A stretch of 64,000 nucleotides of DNA from Nematopogon swammerdamellus (GCA_946902875.1 OX336355.1:15967347-16031346); one strand, 5' to 3'; positions 31,995 through 42,840 are shown, counted from the first letter of the stretch. Numbers and translations: made by a program. Notes: a model not told the origin generated them from the letters alone.

Positions 31995-32665
31995 GTAGAG
32001 TATAAATAGCTGATGTTGGAAAAAGTCATAACATGGAGTGGTTAAAACCACCTCTCTCGGGGATTCTGAAAAATTCCCGGAAATTCTGCGATTTGAAAAA
32101 TATTTCCTGGTCAAAATCCCATCCATACCAATTTTTTTTTAAATATTGTTTTGGTTTTTAAATATGGTATTCATTCCGTGGCAGTGGGCTGGGCACGTCA
32201 GCCGAAGAGACGACGACCGTTGGAGTAACCGTGTCCTACACTACACGTGCCGTGGACAGGAAAACGGAAGTGTAGGAAGACCACCCGCCAGGTGGGACGA
32301 CAACATCAAGTACGTCGGTGGAAAGCAGTGGTTACGTACCGCTGAAGGCCAGGAGGACTGGAGGAAAATTGGAGAGGCGTATGTCCAGCAGTGGATGCTT
32401 ACACGCTGACTGACTGACTGACTGACATTCATTCATACATTACATCATGTTACACAAAGATAATGGAAGTTATTAATAGGTGCTATTAATAGGTGTTCTG
32501 TGATGTTACAAGTGTCAAAGTTACTAATTATATCACTACCGGGATATATTTTCAAATCCCGGAATTTTTGGGAATTTTTCAGAATTCCCGGTACAGGTAG
32601 TTTTAACCACTCCATGTTATGTCTTCTCGCCAACATTAGGTATTTATACTATACCTATTACGATT
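31995..32665 (+). mobile_element. TIR element carrying a LINE C-terminal fragment (copy 2)
   Basis: The left end has GTATAAATAGCTGATGTTGG and CATAACATGGAGTGGTTAAA. The right end is its inverse, ending CCAACATTAGGTATTTATAC. The inner flanks carry ATTCCCGG-type palindromes. The insert is the RT C-terminal fragment. Copy 1 is at 4190-4905 in inverted orientation, also with a LINE fragment inside. Confidence 0.7.
32150..32412 (+). pseudogene. LINE reverse transcriptase C-terminal fragment
   Basis: The frame reads QWAGHVSRRDDDRWSNRV, then GRPPARWDDNI, and ends in EAYVQQWMLTR. This is the widespread LINE C-terminus pattern (W-GHV-R-DD-RW, GRP-RW-DD, EAY-QQW). The stop is followed by a short (CTGA)n run and CATT/CATA repeats. 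The fragment sits inside a TIR-flanked element (31995-32665). Confidence 0.8.
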
Positions 32666-32869
32666 CCTATTAATTAAGCACAGTTTGACATGCAAGACAG
32701 ATGGATCTTGGAACAGGCAGTGTAGGCTTCACCAGGTCAACGCTTCTTCAATCTTTGGCACAAGTCAAGAGGCAGTGGGCGGGCAAATATGTACGTTCTC
32801 TTGTTATATTTGAGTAGACACTTAAAATTTATCAAGTGAGCATTACTCATTTCCCTATGATACCAGTAT

Positions 32870-33096
32870 GTTTATTATTTTTTGTATAATTACATCCATA
32901 GGTTTCACCTACGCTTGGACATGTCGAAAATTCCGTCAGTTCTAAATTCGAATGCAAAGAAGAACTGACAAACAAACTTCGCAAGTCACAATGTTTTGTA
33001 CTAAGAGGTAATATACCTTATACGTATTATATTAAAGTAACAATAATTAACCCATACTACCGCACACAAGAACATAGTTATATTTACAGCATAAAT
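32870..33096 (-). repeat. Dispersed repeat F7, copy 1 (empty hAT site)
   Basis: TCGAAAATTCCGTCAGTTCT, AAAGAAGAACTGACAAACAA and TAACCCATACTACCGC. It matches 44098-44625 in inverse, without the hAT insertion. Confidence 0.7.
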
Positions 33097-33482
33097 GTCA
33101 GCCTCGATAGCTCAGTGGTGCAGGCAGTCAACTGTCGCTATTGAATGTTAAGCAACGCTGGGTGCGGTCAGTACTTGGATGGGTGACCGCTGACCGTTGG
33201 AGGCTGACCGAGGTTCGGATTCCTCGTAAAACTTAAGGTCCCTTCCCTCCTCATCTTACTTGGTGGTAGGGTTTAACCCGCCCGGGTTGGTACCACCGCA
33301 CTGAATGAAACGTCGGTCGAAACGGCTATGTAAATAGTTTGTGTTTTCCGACTAGTTCAGTGTAGCCGGCACGATCAAAGGGGGAAGCACTGACATGGCA
33401 CTTAGTTCACCCGGTGTTATGGGTTGACATCACGGACGTTGTAGGTGATGTAGCCAACCGTGTCAGTTTACATAAAAAAAAA
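33097..33482 (+). mobile_element. SINE-A, full length
   Basis: GTCAGCCTCGATAGCTCAGT, GTTAAGCAACGCTGGGTGCG, GTCAGTACTTGGATGGGTGA, GAGGTTCGGATTCC, full core hairpin and tail. It begins immediately after copy 1 of the F7 repeat. Confidence 0.9.
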
Positions 33483-33562
33483 CAAAAAAAATATATATAA
33501 ATACTCAAGAATTTTACCACTCCGCCTATTTACATTTATGTATAGTGTCATCGTCAATTTTG

Positions 33563-33651
33563 ACCCTGTGGGGCCGGTACTTAAAAAGAATAGCCCCGCT
33601 GCATCTCTCCCCATGCATGTCGTAAAAGGCGACTAAGGGATAAGAAAATTC
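33563..33651 (+). mobile_element. GTG-element head ending AAGAAAATTC
   Basis: CTGTGGGGCCGGTACTTAAA to GGGATAAGAAAATTC. It ends at the same base pattern as 39963-40052. Confidence 0.75.
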
Positions 33652-33672
33652 ACATTCAATCATATTCACATT

Positions 33673-33983
33673 TTTAGATATCCGTATCCCGTGCGGAAAC
33701 CTATTACTAAGCCTCCGCTGTCTGTCTGTCTGTCTGTCCGTCCGTCCGTCCGTCCGTCCGTCCGTCCGTCTGTCTGTCCGTCCGTCTGTCCGAGGGCTGT
33801 ATCTCTTGAACCGTAATAGGTAGCCCGTTGAAATTGTCACAGAATATGTGTTATTATGGCGGATATAACAACAAATAATAAAAAATAGAAAAGGAAAAAA
33901 ATAAAGGGGGTTCCCATACAAGAAACGTGTTTTTTTTTGTGGTGCGGAAACCTCGGTGAGCGAGTCCGACTCGCACTTGTTAG
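33673..33983 (-). mobile_element. R repeat with long GTCT/GTCC tract
   Basis: CCGTATCCCGTGCGGAAACC, a simple tract at 33719-33790, AACCGTAATAGGTAGCCCGT and GAGTCCGACTCGCACTTG. Confidence 0.75.
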
Positions 33984-34511
33984 GTTTACCCGTACTAAAT
34001 AAAAAACAAAATTATAATAGCAATCGGTAACGTTCAGAAGGGCCCACGTGGTTCACGATTATTTATTTATAAATGTTCATCTTCATTCGTCAAACACAGA
34101 ACCTGACGCAGGTGATATTATCACGACTGTACATTAAACATGGTTTCTGTACGAACTAGGTTCCATGTCAGTGCTTCATTTGGTAAGGACAAAATGTATT
34201 GGCGGCACATAATTAATCTTGAAACACAATTTTTTTAAATTAAATTTTACCATTTTCACTTTCATCAGAAAAATTTTCAGAAGAAAACCTGAAATAAGCC
34301 CACCATGAACGGAACTTATGGTATAATTGTAGAAAGTCTTAATTTCTCCCACTTTATTTGGCACAAGAAGCAGACGCGTCGAAGATGAAAGTGGATAGCT
34401 TCTTTTAATCATAACACTCCGCTACGCCCTCTACTCAAGAACATGGAGTCATGAATGTTTCGTCGTGTGATTTTTAAATTGTCTGGCCGTCGTCGTCGCG
34501 TCTTCGTGAGT

Positions 34512-34690
34512 TTGTTACCAATGAGTTTTGTTCTGACTTAAAAAAATTATGTGCATACCTTCACCCACTGCTCCATGGTTCGGATTCCATGTAAAAATGT
34601 AGGTCCACCGGGTTGACTGGAGGAAATTGCTTAAGGTGTTAAGCCCGCCCTTGCCACACATTAAGTGGCATAAAGTGTATTATTATTATT
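34512..34690 (+). mobile_element. Mosaic of SINE-B and SINE-A pieces and a LINE tail
   Basis: ACCAATGAGTTTTGTTCTGA and ATGTGCATACC are SINE-B. CATGGTTCGGATTCCATGTA and AATGTAGGTCC are the SINE-A B-box region. GGGTTGACTGGAGGAAATTG resembles a jockey-like tail. Confidence 0.55.
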
Positions 34691-35165
34691 TTATTCGTTT
34701 ATTTACACATTTACTTAAAAATAATTTTGTACATATTAAAAATAACTAACTTTAAAAACATATACAAAATTAACCTTAAAAAATTGAGTTCCCACCACCA
34801 CCGGCGGCGGCGGAGGTGGATCCCAGGCTACCGATGGACGGGTCTCAGGGAGAGAAACCTCCGGACGATGATGCGTGTAGTGTCGAGCAGGGCTGCTTTC
34901 TGAATCTGGGCCTTGACCCAACCACTCAGCGAGACCTCTCAAGATGGTCGTCGAGGGTCTTCGCTATCAGCCCATGCGCTGATACGACTATGGGCACAAC
35001 GATCGTCGAGTCGACAGGCCACATTTTGGTAACCTCGTGCTGCAGATCCAGATACTTTAACATTTTCTCTGCTTCCTTACTATTAATATTATACTTACCC
35101 CGTATGTCGAAATTGGACTCGAAGATTTGACCCCAAAATACAATGCCGACTCTACGAGCCAATTA
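34679..35165 (-). pseudogene. R4/Dong-like LINE C-terminal remnant next to a TAA repeat
   Basis: On the minus strand 35162-34926 reads EAEKMLKYLDLQHEVTKMW, VPIVVSAHGLIAKTLDDHLE, then after a frame change QIQKAALLDTTRIIVRRFLS and a stop. The W..VPIV..A.GLI.K.L..HL and QKA.LL.T.RI.R.FL patterns are the C-terminus I associate with R4/Dong-type and related LINEs. The element's 3' end abuts TATTATTATTATTTTA at 34679-34695. Dong elements are known to insert in TAA repeats. At least one frameshift makes it dead. Confidence 0.6.
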
Positions 35166-35557
35166 GAGCAACATCTCAATTCCATCTTTCTCCAACTAAG
35201 CAAATTAAAGAAAGACGAAACTACAATGTTTGCCTTACTTCGTCAATTTGTGGAGCGGGCTCGAAACACAAATTTTTAGTAGAGAAATTTAAGAATAATT
35301 TTGAATTTGTCGGACGAAACACTCCGATCTGACGGAAATAGATGAACCATTCCAAAAATAGGCTGCTCCATTGCTTCACGGTGCAAAAGAATAAAAATAT
35401 AAAAAAAGAGACTCCGAGCACATCCGTTTCCTCCTACGAATTTGAAATTCGAATGTGTCGTCTAACGGCCGCGGGCAGAGAATAGACACGGATACGTTAG
35501 ACCCGACACTTTCATACGGCTCCTTGTACGTTTTATTCGTACAATCAGCAATAACCA

Positions 35558-35794
35558 TCCTTACCTATAATAAAATCCAACGTCTGCTTTCTGTCTGAGT
35601 GTCTGAGTGTCTGAGTGTATGTCTGTCTGTCCGCTTATAACTCGAGAACCACTGAACCGATTTTAATAAAAAAAAATCTACGGATAGCTTGATTCTTCCC
35701 ATCAACTATAGGCTACTTACTATCACGCTAAATGGCTTATGAGGTTAGCAGTGAAGTGAAATATGAGAGCGGGCGGAGCCGCGGGCACAGCTTG
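35558..35794 (+). mobile_element. Helitron-like element
   Basis: It begins TCCTTACCTATAATAAAATC, carries a TCTGAG repeat and CTCGAGAACCACTGAACCG, and ends GCGGGCACAGCTTG. The 3' CTTG departs from CTAG. Same family as the 24 kb array. Confidence 0.75.
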
Positions 35795-35837
35795 TTCATT
35801 ATAAAGATCGGTACCTAAATACTTGTGATTTTGAAAA

Positions 35838-35965
35838 TAGGTTAGATAGAAAATAGATAGATAAAAATGCTTTATTGCTCCAATAGCATTCAACAGTAAT
35901 AGTACATTAGAAAATTTACATAAGGATCAAAGGTGGACTTATCCCTTACAGATATTTCTTACAGT
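35838..35965 (-). mobile_element. Jockey-like LINE 3' tail
   Basis: Reading minus, AAAGGTTGACTGTAAGAAAT, GATAAGTCCACCTTTGATCC and GAGCAATAAAGCATTTTTAT match the 3.6 kb tail pattern. Confidence 0.6.
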
Positions 35966-36125
35966 CAACCTTTGGATGTTTGAGATTTTTTAATATAGTG
36001 GAGTGTAAGTAGGTAGTAGCAAAAATTGAAGATAAAAATATTAATAAGAATAATACATGTAAGTACATGCTAGTTAAATAAATACTTGCGTTAATACATA
36101 TATTTGAAAGTGGTTTATTGGTTGT

Positions 36126-36270
36126 TTGTACCGTGTGGGGTCGATACCCCACTGCATCTCTACACGTGCATGTCATAAAAGACGACTAAGGGATAAGGTT
36201 AAGATGCCGTGTATAAGGGCGACAAGTTAGCCACCTCTCACCTTGGCACGTTCCTTCGCCCTTGCACTAT
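36126..36270 (+). mobile_element. GTG-element 5' half
   Basis: ACCGTGTGGGGTCGATACCC, GCATGTCATAAAAGACGACT and GCCACCTCTCACCTTGGCAC, with a small deletion in the first hairpin. Confidence 0.75.
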
Positions 36271-36359
36271 GTTAACTCATTATGTCGTCATCACCTTAAC
36301 ATACACAATGTCATAACAGCTCACATCGTGTAACCTTATCCAATGCCAGAAAGAAGTTA

Positions 36360-36600
36360 TATGGTAAGCAGATAACCAGAACGCGCATTAAGAGGCTTTA
36401 AAACGCCGCACACGTTCCGCGTCTGCCGTCTATTGCGCAAGCGCGGTGCGAATCCTCGCGCGAGTGGCAACACTGTAATACCACGCACCGCGCCGCCGGA
36501 AACGAAGTATTGAGTTCGAACGTCGAACGCTTTGACAGATCCCAGCGAACGCCACTTCCGGGCCGTGACCGAAATTTTAATTGGAACTGGAAGACGTGTC
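36360..36600. other. GC-rich patch without a recognised gene
   Basis: GCAAGCGCGGTGCGAATCCT and CGCGCCGCCGGAAACGAAGT lie in a minus open frame of 81 codons. I see no known domain. Confidence 0.35.
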
Positions 36601-36664
36601 ATGGTTGGGTTATGGTTTTAAATGGCGGTTGAATCGTATTAGTATTAAATGAAGGTATATTTTT

Positions 36665-36745
36665 GGTAGAGGTTGACTGGAAGAGATTAGTTATAGTGAT
36701 AAGTTCGTCTTTGCACACTCTTAATTTCTCTTGTTCGTTCTGTAT
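36665..36745 (+). mobile_element. Jockey-like LINE 3' tail fragment
   Basis: AGAGGTTGACTGGAAGAGAT and GTGATAAGTTCGTCTTTGCA match the 3.6 kb and 35.9 kb tails. The fragment ends in AT-rich DNA. Confidence 0.55.
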
Positions 36746-36944
36746 CTCGATTATCTTCTTTAATGGAAATTCATAAAAATATTTGAAAGATAATTTTATA
36801 TTTTGGGTAGGTATATACATGTTCTATTTTGAATTCTTCTTAATAATAAAAAAATAAGAAATGTGAAGAAAAATAGAGTGGCTGGTTGAAATTTTCACAT
36901 AATAAACCAAATATGGCTTTTATCCTGAACAATAATAAAAATCT

Positions 36945-37225
36945 GTTAAGTGCGAGTTTTACTCGCGCACGGAGGTTTCCGTATGTATCCGCTGTTATCC
37001 GCCTATCTTTTGTCTTTCAACAATGCAATGTATAAATTTTTAACATTTTCTTATTTTTCATATTTGTTGTTATATCCGCCATAGTATAGTAACACATATT
37101 CTGTGAAAATTTCAACGGGCTACCTAGTACGGTTCAAGAGATACAGCCCTCGGACAGACGGACGGACGGTGGAGGCTTAGTAATAGGCTTCCGTACGGGA
37201 TACGGAAACCTAAAAAGCAAAAATT
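36945..37225 (+). mobile_element. R repeat
   Basis: CTGTTAAGTGCGAGTTTTAC, TTTCAACGGGCTACCTAGTA and ACGGGATACGGAAACCTAAA. Confidence 0.72.
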
Positions 37226-37358
37226 AAGGGGCGGCCCCCATAGTTACAAGAAACTTCATTTTTCAATGTTTTTTGTTTGTTTTGTTCTATCGTAAAAACG
37301 GTAATACGCACTAGCGTCAAACTTGGTGTCATTACAGTGCAAACTCTAAAGTAATACA

Positions 37359-37596
37359 TCCTTCCTTATCCTTCCTTATCCTTACCTATAATAAAATCCA
37401 ACGTCTGCTTTCTGCCTGTCTGTCTGTCTGTCCGCTTATAACTCGAGAACCACTGAACCGATTTTAATAAAACAAAATTCTACGGATAGCTTGATTCTTC
37501 CCATCAACTATAGGCTACTTACTATCACGCTAAATAGCTTATGAGGTTAGCAGTGAAGTGAAATATGAGAGCGGGCGGAGCCGCGGGCACAGCTTG
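37359..37596 (+). mobile_element. Helitron-like element
   Basis: TCCTTCCTTATCCTTCCTTA at the 5' end, the GAGCGGGCGGAGCCGCGG hairpin and end CACAGCTTG. A long-TIR element is inserted seven bases downstream. Confidence 0.75.
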
Positions 37597-37603
37597 TCAT
37601 AAT

Positions 37604-38266
37604 ACACGGTGATCAAAAAACCTGTCGAACACCCGAAGGCAGGAAGTACAGTTTCAGATACTGAATCGGATAGGCTAGTTTTTTTTTTAATTCGGACAAA
37701 ATTTTTCAATTAAAAAATATAATTAGTATCACGACCTTTTAATTCTAATGCAAAATTCTCTAGGAGGCGCGGCGCGGCGGCGGGGCGGCGCGGCGGCGCG
37801 GCTCGCCGCCAGTGTCATAAATTATTATCTTGAGTCGGCATTGAAGTGAAGGCAGACAGCGTGTTCTTATGTCTTTAGTGAAATTCTTTGTAAAATAATT
37901 TGCCGATTTTAATATTTTTTTGTCTTCTGTACTGAAAATGAAGTCGGTAAGTGCTTTGAGGTATGTTAGTGTGCAACAAACTATTATTTTGTGTAACTAA
38001 TAAGTTTTAGAATATTACCTAGGTAGGTACCTAGGAGACTGATATCACGTGCTTAAGACATATGGTAGTAGGGTTTAACTTCACATCACTGTTATGATGG
38101 CATGCAGACATAATTTAGTTATTTAAAGGCATCTTGATACTTAGGAATAATTGAAAAAGGGCATATTTTCATAGAAATTTTGAAAAAAAAACTAGCCTAT
38201 CCGATTCAGTATCTGAAACTGTACTTCCTGCCTTCGGGTGTTCGACAGGTTTTTTGTTCACCGTGT
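37604..38266 (+). mobile_element. Long-TIR element with non-repetitive GC-rich interior
   Basis: TIRs of about 80 bases begin ACACGGTGATCAAAAAACCT and differ at one base visible near the end. The flank is ATAAT on both sides (37599-37603, 38267-38271), and TA duplication is an equally valid reading. CACGGTG plus an A-rich block resembles Transib ends, but Tc1/mariner is possible. The interior has a GC-rich stretch and ATGAAGTCG|GTAAGT at 37939. Confidence 0.8.
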
Positions 38267-38279
38267 ATAATAAACACCG

Positions 38280-38346
38280 GCCAATTACTTGGTGGCACGG
38301 AAACCTCGGTGCGCGAGTACGACTCGCACTTGGCTGATTTTTATAA
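38280..38346 (-). mobile_element. R repeat end
   Basis: GGCACGGAAACCTCGGTGCG, CGAGTACGACTCGCACTTGG and CTGATTTTTAT. Confidence 0.65.
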
Positions 38347-38469
38347 AGATTATGTGTAGCTCCGTAATATAATTTGCGGTTGAAACAAAAAAATAATGAA
38401 ATGTTGTTTTTACGTCAAACTTATTTTAATCTTACATTAAAGTTGATTCTCCATAAAAGAACCATTACC

Positions 38470-38758
38470 ACAGATTACTTAATAGTTACTTCGTAACAGA
38501 TAAATCACTCCATAGAAAATGTTCCTACCTTCGGGCTTTAATAGCCTACTGGTTCACGTCGCCAATCGCTGCGTGCGAAAATGTACCGTAACGATCGAGT
38601 GTAAAGTGGTTATTGCTTTGCAGCTGCGCGCAGTTGCGTGGGCGAGCGTCTATGTATACTTCGCGCGGCAGACGAATGTCCACTGAAATAGACCGCCGGC
38701 GGCCCGTCGGGCGGTAGGTAGTTAGCGCGCGCAAGTACATAGAGTGCGTGAGGCCTGC
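38470..38758 (+). repeat. Dispersed 290-bp GC-rich repeat D, copy 2
   Basis: Same start and end as copy 1 with scattered differences. Flanks differ abruptly at both boundaries, which supports a mobile unit over a segmental duplication. Confidence 0.75.
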
Positions 38759-39196
38759 CATTACCCACTCAGGATACAGGTGCAGTATCTAAAATACTGA
38801 ACCCAGTTCAAGATATTAGGCGAATGTTTCCCACTACACGCAGCGAGCCGACCGCCACGCGAGCGAAGCCGCGGGCCAAATCTGGTTACCTACAAGGAGA
38901 ACCCGCTACTAAATTGTATAGGCCATCATACCACCTGGATATAAACCAAACTAGTCACGTGCCAATACAAAAGGTTTAATCGGCAACCATCGTGTCGTTT
39001 CTCGTTGGGTCCGTTGGGTCGTTGTTGGTGTGGTGATGGTGTGGTGTGGGTTTAGTGGTTGATACAAAACCGCAATTAAGAACTTATTGTTAAAATAAGA
39101 GGTAATTGTTACCACAACGTTAATTTGAGAAAGACAAAGACAAATCATTTATTGCAATTTTTGTAGAGTATTTGAACATTGATCGCCTGCCTGGGT

Positions 39197-39349
39197 TGTA
39201 CAGACGACAGCACTCATTTATCACACTTTAGGAACCCTGTCAAAATTCAATATTTGATTAGTTATTTGTATAATTGTGTAGGGGTAGTGAGTGAATGTTA
39301 ATTTGACAAGGTTCCTAAAGTGTGAGAAATGAGAGCAGTCGTGTGTACA
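39197..39349 (+). mobile_element. 153-bp hairpin MITE
   Basis: The arms TGTACAGACGACAGCACTC.. and ..GAGCAGTCGTGTGTACA pair over about 55 bases each, sharing CACACTTTAGGAACC. The target TGGGT is repeated on both sides (39192-39196, 39350-39354). Confidence 0.8.
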
Positions 39350-39562
39350 TGGGTGCTAGTACAGAATGCCTGGGTAGGCATGCAACACAGCACTACACTA
39401 CACTACACTCTCTCGTGAGAGTTGCGCAATACTGAATAATTTTTATATATTAATATTATTTATAAAATTACACAATTCAGATATTTCGACTGTGTTGTCG
39501 TCATCAGTGAAAAATATAACATATTATGTAGTTGATATTTATGACATATGAGTGGTTGATAT

Positions 39563-39564
<2 letters not shown>

Positions 39565-39607
<43 letters not shown>
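39565..39607. repeat. Poly(T) run
   Basis: A 43-base T-run, longer than any A-tail of the SINEs here. No recognisable element precedes it on the minus strand. Confidence 0.95.
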
Positions 39608-39610
<3 letters not shown>

Positions 39611-39962
39611 GAACGATATTTAATCCCGGGGTATGATGCGCGCCTAGGTTCCATATGAATGATGATTCCCAAGTTCTTAAATCTATTTCTTTAAGTGGTG
39701 GACTGAATGATTTAATGATGCGGACGGTGAAGCATTGATTAAATGAAATTTGATGGTTACGGCAGTGTGTTGGGATGGGAAGAGGCGAGTTTACTGAGGT
39801 GGATGTGAACCTGTGGTGATTGATCCTAATGTGTATTGGGTTGATGGTTGATACAAATTGGTTGGTTGCAATACTGAATAAATTCTTTAGGAATCAACAA
39901 TTATTATTTAGAATAAAAAATTATTAGGTACCTTGTACCTATGTAGGTACCTTGTATTTTGT

Positions 39963-40052
39963 ACCGTGTGGGGTCGGTACTTAAAAAGAATAGCCCCACT
40001 GCATCTCTCCCCGTCGCACGTCGTAAAAGTCGACTAAGGGATAAGAAAATTC
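39963..40052 (+). mobile_element. GTG-element head ending AAGAAAATTC
   Basis: CCGTGTGGGGTCGGTACTTA to GGGATAAGAAAATTC, directly joined to a SINE-A. Confidence 0.75.
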
Positions 40053-40439
40053 GTCAGCCTCGGTAGCTCAGTGGCGCGGTTGGTTAGTCAACTGTTATTA
40101 AGCAACGCTGAGCGCGGTCAGTGATTGGATGGGTGACCGCTCGACCGTTGGAGGCTGACCGTGGTTCGGATTCCACGTTAAACTGTAGGTCCCTTCCCTT
40201 CTTACCTTACTAGGTGGTAGGGTTTATCCCGGCCGGGTTGGTACCACCGCACTGAACGAAACGTCGGTCGAAACGGCTATGTAAATAGTTCGTGTTTTCC
40301 GTCCAGTTTAGTGTAGCCGACATGAAATGAAGGGAAGCACTGACATGGCACCTAGTTCACCCTGTGTTATGGGCTGACATCACGGATGTTGTAGGTGATG
40401 TAGCCAACCGTGTCAGGTTCCATAAAAAAAAAAAAAAAA
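40053..40439 (+). mobile_element. SINE-A, full length, behind a truncated GTG head
   Basis: All modules are present, with GTGATTGGATGGGTGACC in the 5S block and the ATGAAATGAAGG tail variant, ending in 17 A. A GTG-element head ending AAGAAAATTC directly precedes it (39963-40052). Confidence 0.9.
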
Positions 40440-40596
40440 CCTAATTACCACTCATACTGAATTTAATTTAAAATAAAATATAAATTAAATTAAATCAAAA
40501 TCAAGATCAATTTTAGTATAGGTACATACATACAATTAATTAAGTGGGCAAATAGGTACATATGAATTAACCATTGTTATTTTAAAAAATCTTCCA

Positions 40597-40690
40597 AAAT
40601 GACATCTAGTTTACCCGGTGTTATGGGCTGACATCACGGATGCTGTAGGTAATGTTAGCCAACCGTGGCAGTCCACATAAAAAAAAAAAT
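40597..40690 (+). mobile_element. SINE-A 3' fragment
   Basis: AAATGACATCTAGTTTACCC, then GACATCACGGATGCTGTAGG and CCACATAAAAAAAAAA. It lacks everything upstream. Confidence 0.75.
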
Positions 40691-40923
40691 TAAAAAAAAT
40701 CACACAGAACAACGATCAGCGACCGGCTTCCTTCCCCCCATCCCCCTCCCCCTCCCGCTCCTCTGTGCAGTATCATCTGTCGTCATTGAAGTTGTCTGTC
40801 ACATGTCACTCGAAGTTCCGCTGAGCTTGAAAAACTTGAAAAATTCGGGTAGAATAGAAATGTCATCACCGTACAGTGGGTAGAAAGTAAAGTGAAACTT
40901 CCCAATGACAATTTTAGATTTAG

Positions 40924-40960
40924 GCTAGCTTTTCCCCGTGGCTTCGCTCGCGGTAGACTC
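40924..40960 (-). mobile_element. Helitron-like 3' terminus
   Basis: CTAGCTTTTCCCCGTGGCTT and CGCTCGCGG read in inverse as a GCGAG..CACGG hairpin and AAAAGCTAG. Confidence 0.45.
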
Positions 40961-41040
40961 GGTTTAATAGCAAATCCGATTTAAACGCAAATATATAAAT
41001 CCTTTATTTAAAGAATTTAATAACCGATCGCTTCTCTTAT

Positions 41041-41385
<345 letters not shown>

Positions 41386-41390
41386 ACATG

Positions 41391-41622
41391 CCACATCCGG
41401 TATGGGTGACTGAGTCAGAGGGGCCAAAGCACATGCTCTGACTAGCCAATATCACCTCCGAGAAAGTAGGTGCCATACCGGAGACTTCCCTGGATTTCTG
41501 GCTATACTGGACTAGAGAAGAACACAACCGAGCGTGTCGGCCATCTTACATCCAGTACGGTGGTACCAACCCAGTCAGCTACAATATGAGCCTACCACCT
41601 AGTAAGGGGCAAGGGAATTGTA
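41391..41622 (-). mobile_element. SINE-B, headless, without A-tail
   Basis: Minus-strand body from CCCTTGCCCCTTACTAGGTG to CAGTCACCCATACCGGAT. The tail A-run is missing where it meets the inverted SINE-A. Confidence 0.8.
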
Positions 41623-41886
41623 TTTTGTTTTATTTTTACCCCAGCACGTGGGTGACAAGTTTTCAATTACTGATTTGTGTAAAATCAATTTACGTCCTTA
41701 CGCACGTGCCGCGGTCCCCGGCGACATGCGCGCGCACTTACCGGCGCTTCCGGTTGTGGACTCCTGCGCGTGGCGGCTGCAGTTGTGGAAAAGTTATGGG
41801 TTTTGTTTTATGGGAAAATGTTGGTGATGTATGATCGATCATCATTTAGGGCGGTCTATTTATTGAACGCTAGGTCCAATTGCGGG

Positions 41887-42207
41887 AAGTGTGGGGTCGG
41901 TACTTAAAAAGAATGGCCCCACTGCATCTCTCCCCATTCATGTCGTAAAAGTCGACTAAGGGATAAGGCCAAGATGCCGTGCTAAAGGGCGACAGGCCCG
42001 CCACCTCTCACCTTGGCACGGTACTTCCACCGAGTCATGCAGCAGGTGGGTCTTCGTGCCTCACTTGCTGCTTGATCGATTGGATCTTGTTCGAATACTT
42101 TGCGAAACGCGGCGGTCGGTGTTGTGCTGTAATTTACCAGAGCTCTTGCAGCGCAACACCGATTACTCTACTTACCCCGATTGTCGGGATTCAGCGTGTG
42201 GGATATT
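41887..42207 (+). mobile_element. GTG element, full length (reference copy)
   Basis: It starts AGTGTGGGGTCGGTACTTAA, then AATGGCCCCACTGCATCTCT, GTCGTAAAAGTCGACTAAGG, GCCACCTCTCACCTTGGCAC, TCATGCAGCAGGTGGGTCTT, GTGTTGTGCTGTAATTTACC and CCGATTGTCGGGATTCAGCG, ending GTGTGGGATAT. Other copies end in CATA repeats. There are no pol III boxes and no ORF, so the class is uncertain. Confidence 0.8.
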
Positions 42208-42561
42208 TTAGTTCGAATCCGTCGGCGTGTACCAATGAGTTTTTTCTGACGAAAAAATTTACGTGCATACCTACACCTGCTGCTTCACCGTTCGGAACCA
42301 GTGTAAAACTGTAGGTCCCTTCCCTTGCCCCTTACTAGGTGGTAGGCTCAAATTGTAGCCGACTGGGTTGGTACCACCGTACTGGATGTAAGATGGCCGC
42401 ATAGCAACCTCGGTTGTGTTCTCCTCTAGTCCAGTATAGCCAGCAATCCAGGGAAGTCTCCGGTATGGCACCTACCTTCTCGGAGGTGACATTGGCTAGT
42501 CAGAGCATGTGCTTTGGCCCCTCTGACTCAGCCACCCATACCGGATTACATAAAAAAAAAG
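42208..42561 (+). mobile_element. SINE-B lacking the A-box half of its head
   Basis: It starts at TTCGAATCCGTCGGCGTGTA directly after a GTG element and is otherwise complete to CATACCGGATTACATAAAAA. Confidence 0.88.
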
Positions 42562-42789
42562 AAATGTATCTTCTTCAGAGGATAATCCTTCTCAGATTGA
42601 TTCTTATGATTACTCTACAGGTACTTACAGCTTACAGTACAGAAAGTGTGAGTGTCCCGGGGACTCATGGTTGTAATGTACGATTACTGTTACCGTTTCG
42701 AAAACACAATCCACTCCAGCCCCGAGAATAGGTACTCCGTATGCCCGATATATTGAAGATTTATACTTACCTACTTACGGGTCGAATGG

Positions 42790-42840
42790 ACTGGTAGATA
42801 TATCTTCAATGAATAAGTCCGCCTTTGCATTACACGTTAC
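42790..42840 (+). mobile_element. Jockey-like LINE tail scrap
   Basis: AATGAATAAGTCCGCCTTTG matches the diagnostic part of the other tails. Nothing else of the element is visible. Confidence 0.35.

Noticed and set aside
33719..33790. Independent tandem-repeat locus
   Set aside because: The GTCC/GTCT tract is the internal simple repeat of an R element, as in other copies.
37945..37953. First coding exon of FGFR (ATGAAGTCG before GTAAGT)
   Set aside because: It ends in full-codon phase whereas exon 59409 needs one leading base, and it lies inside a TIR element. Kept only as a finding.
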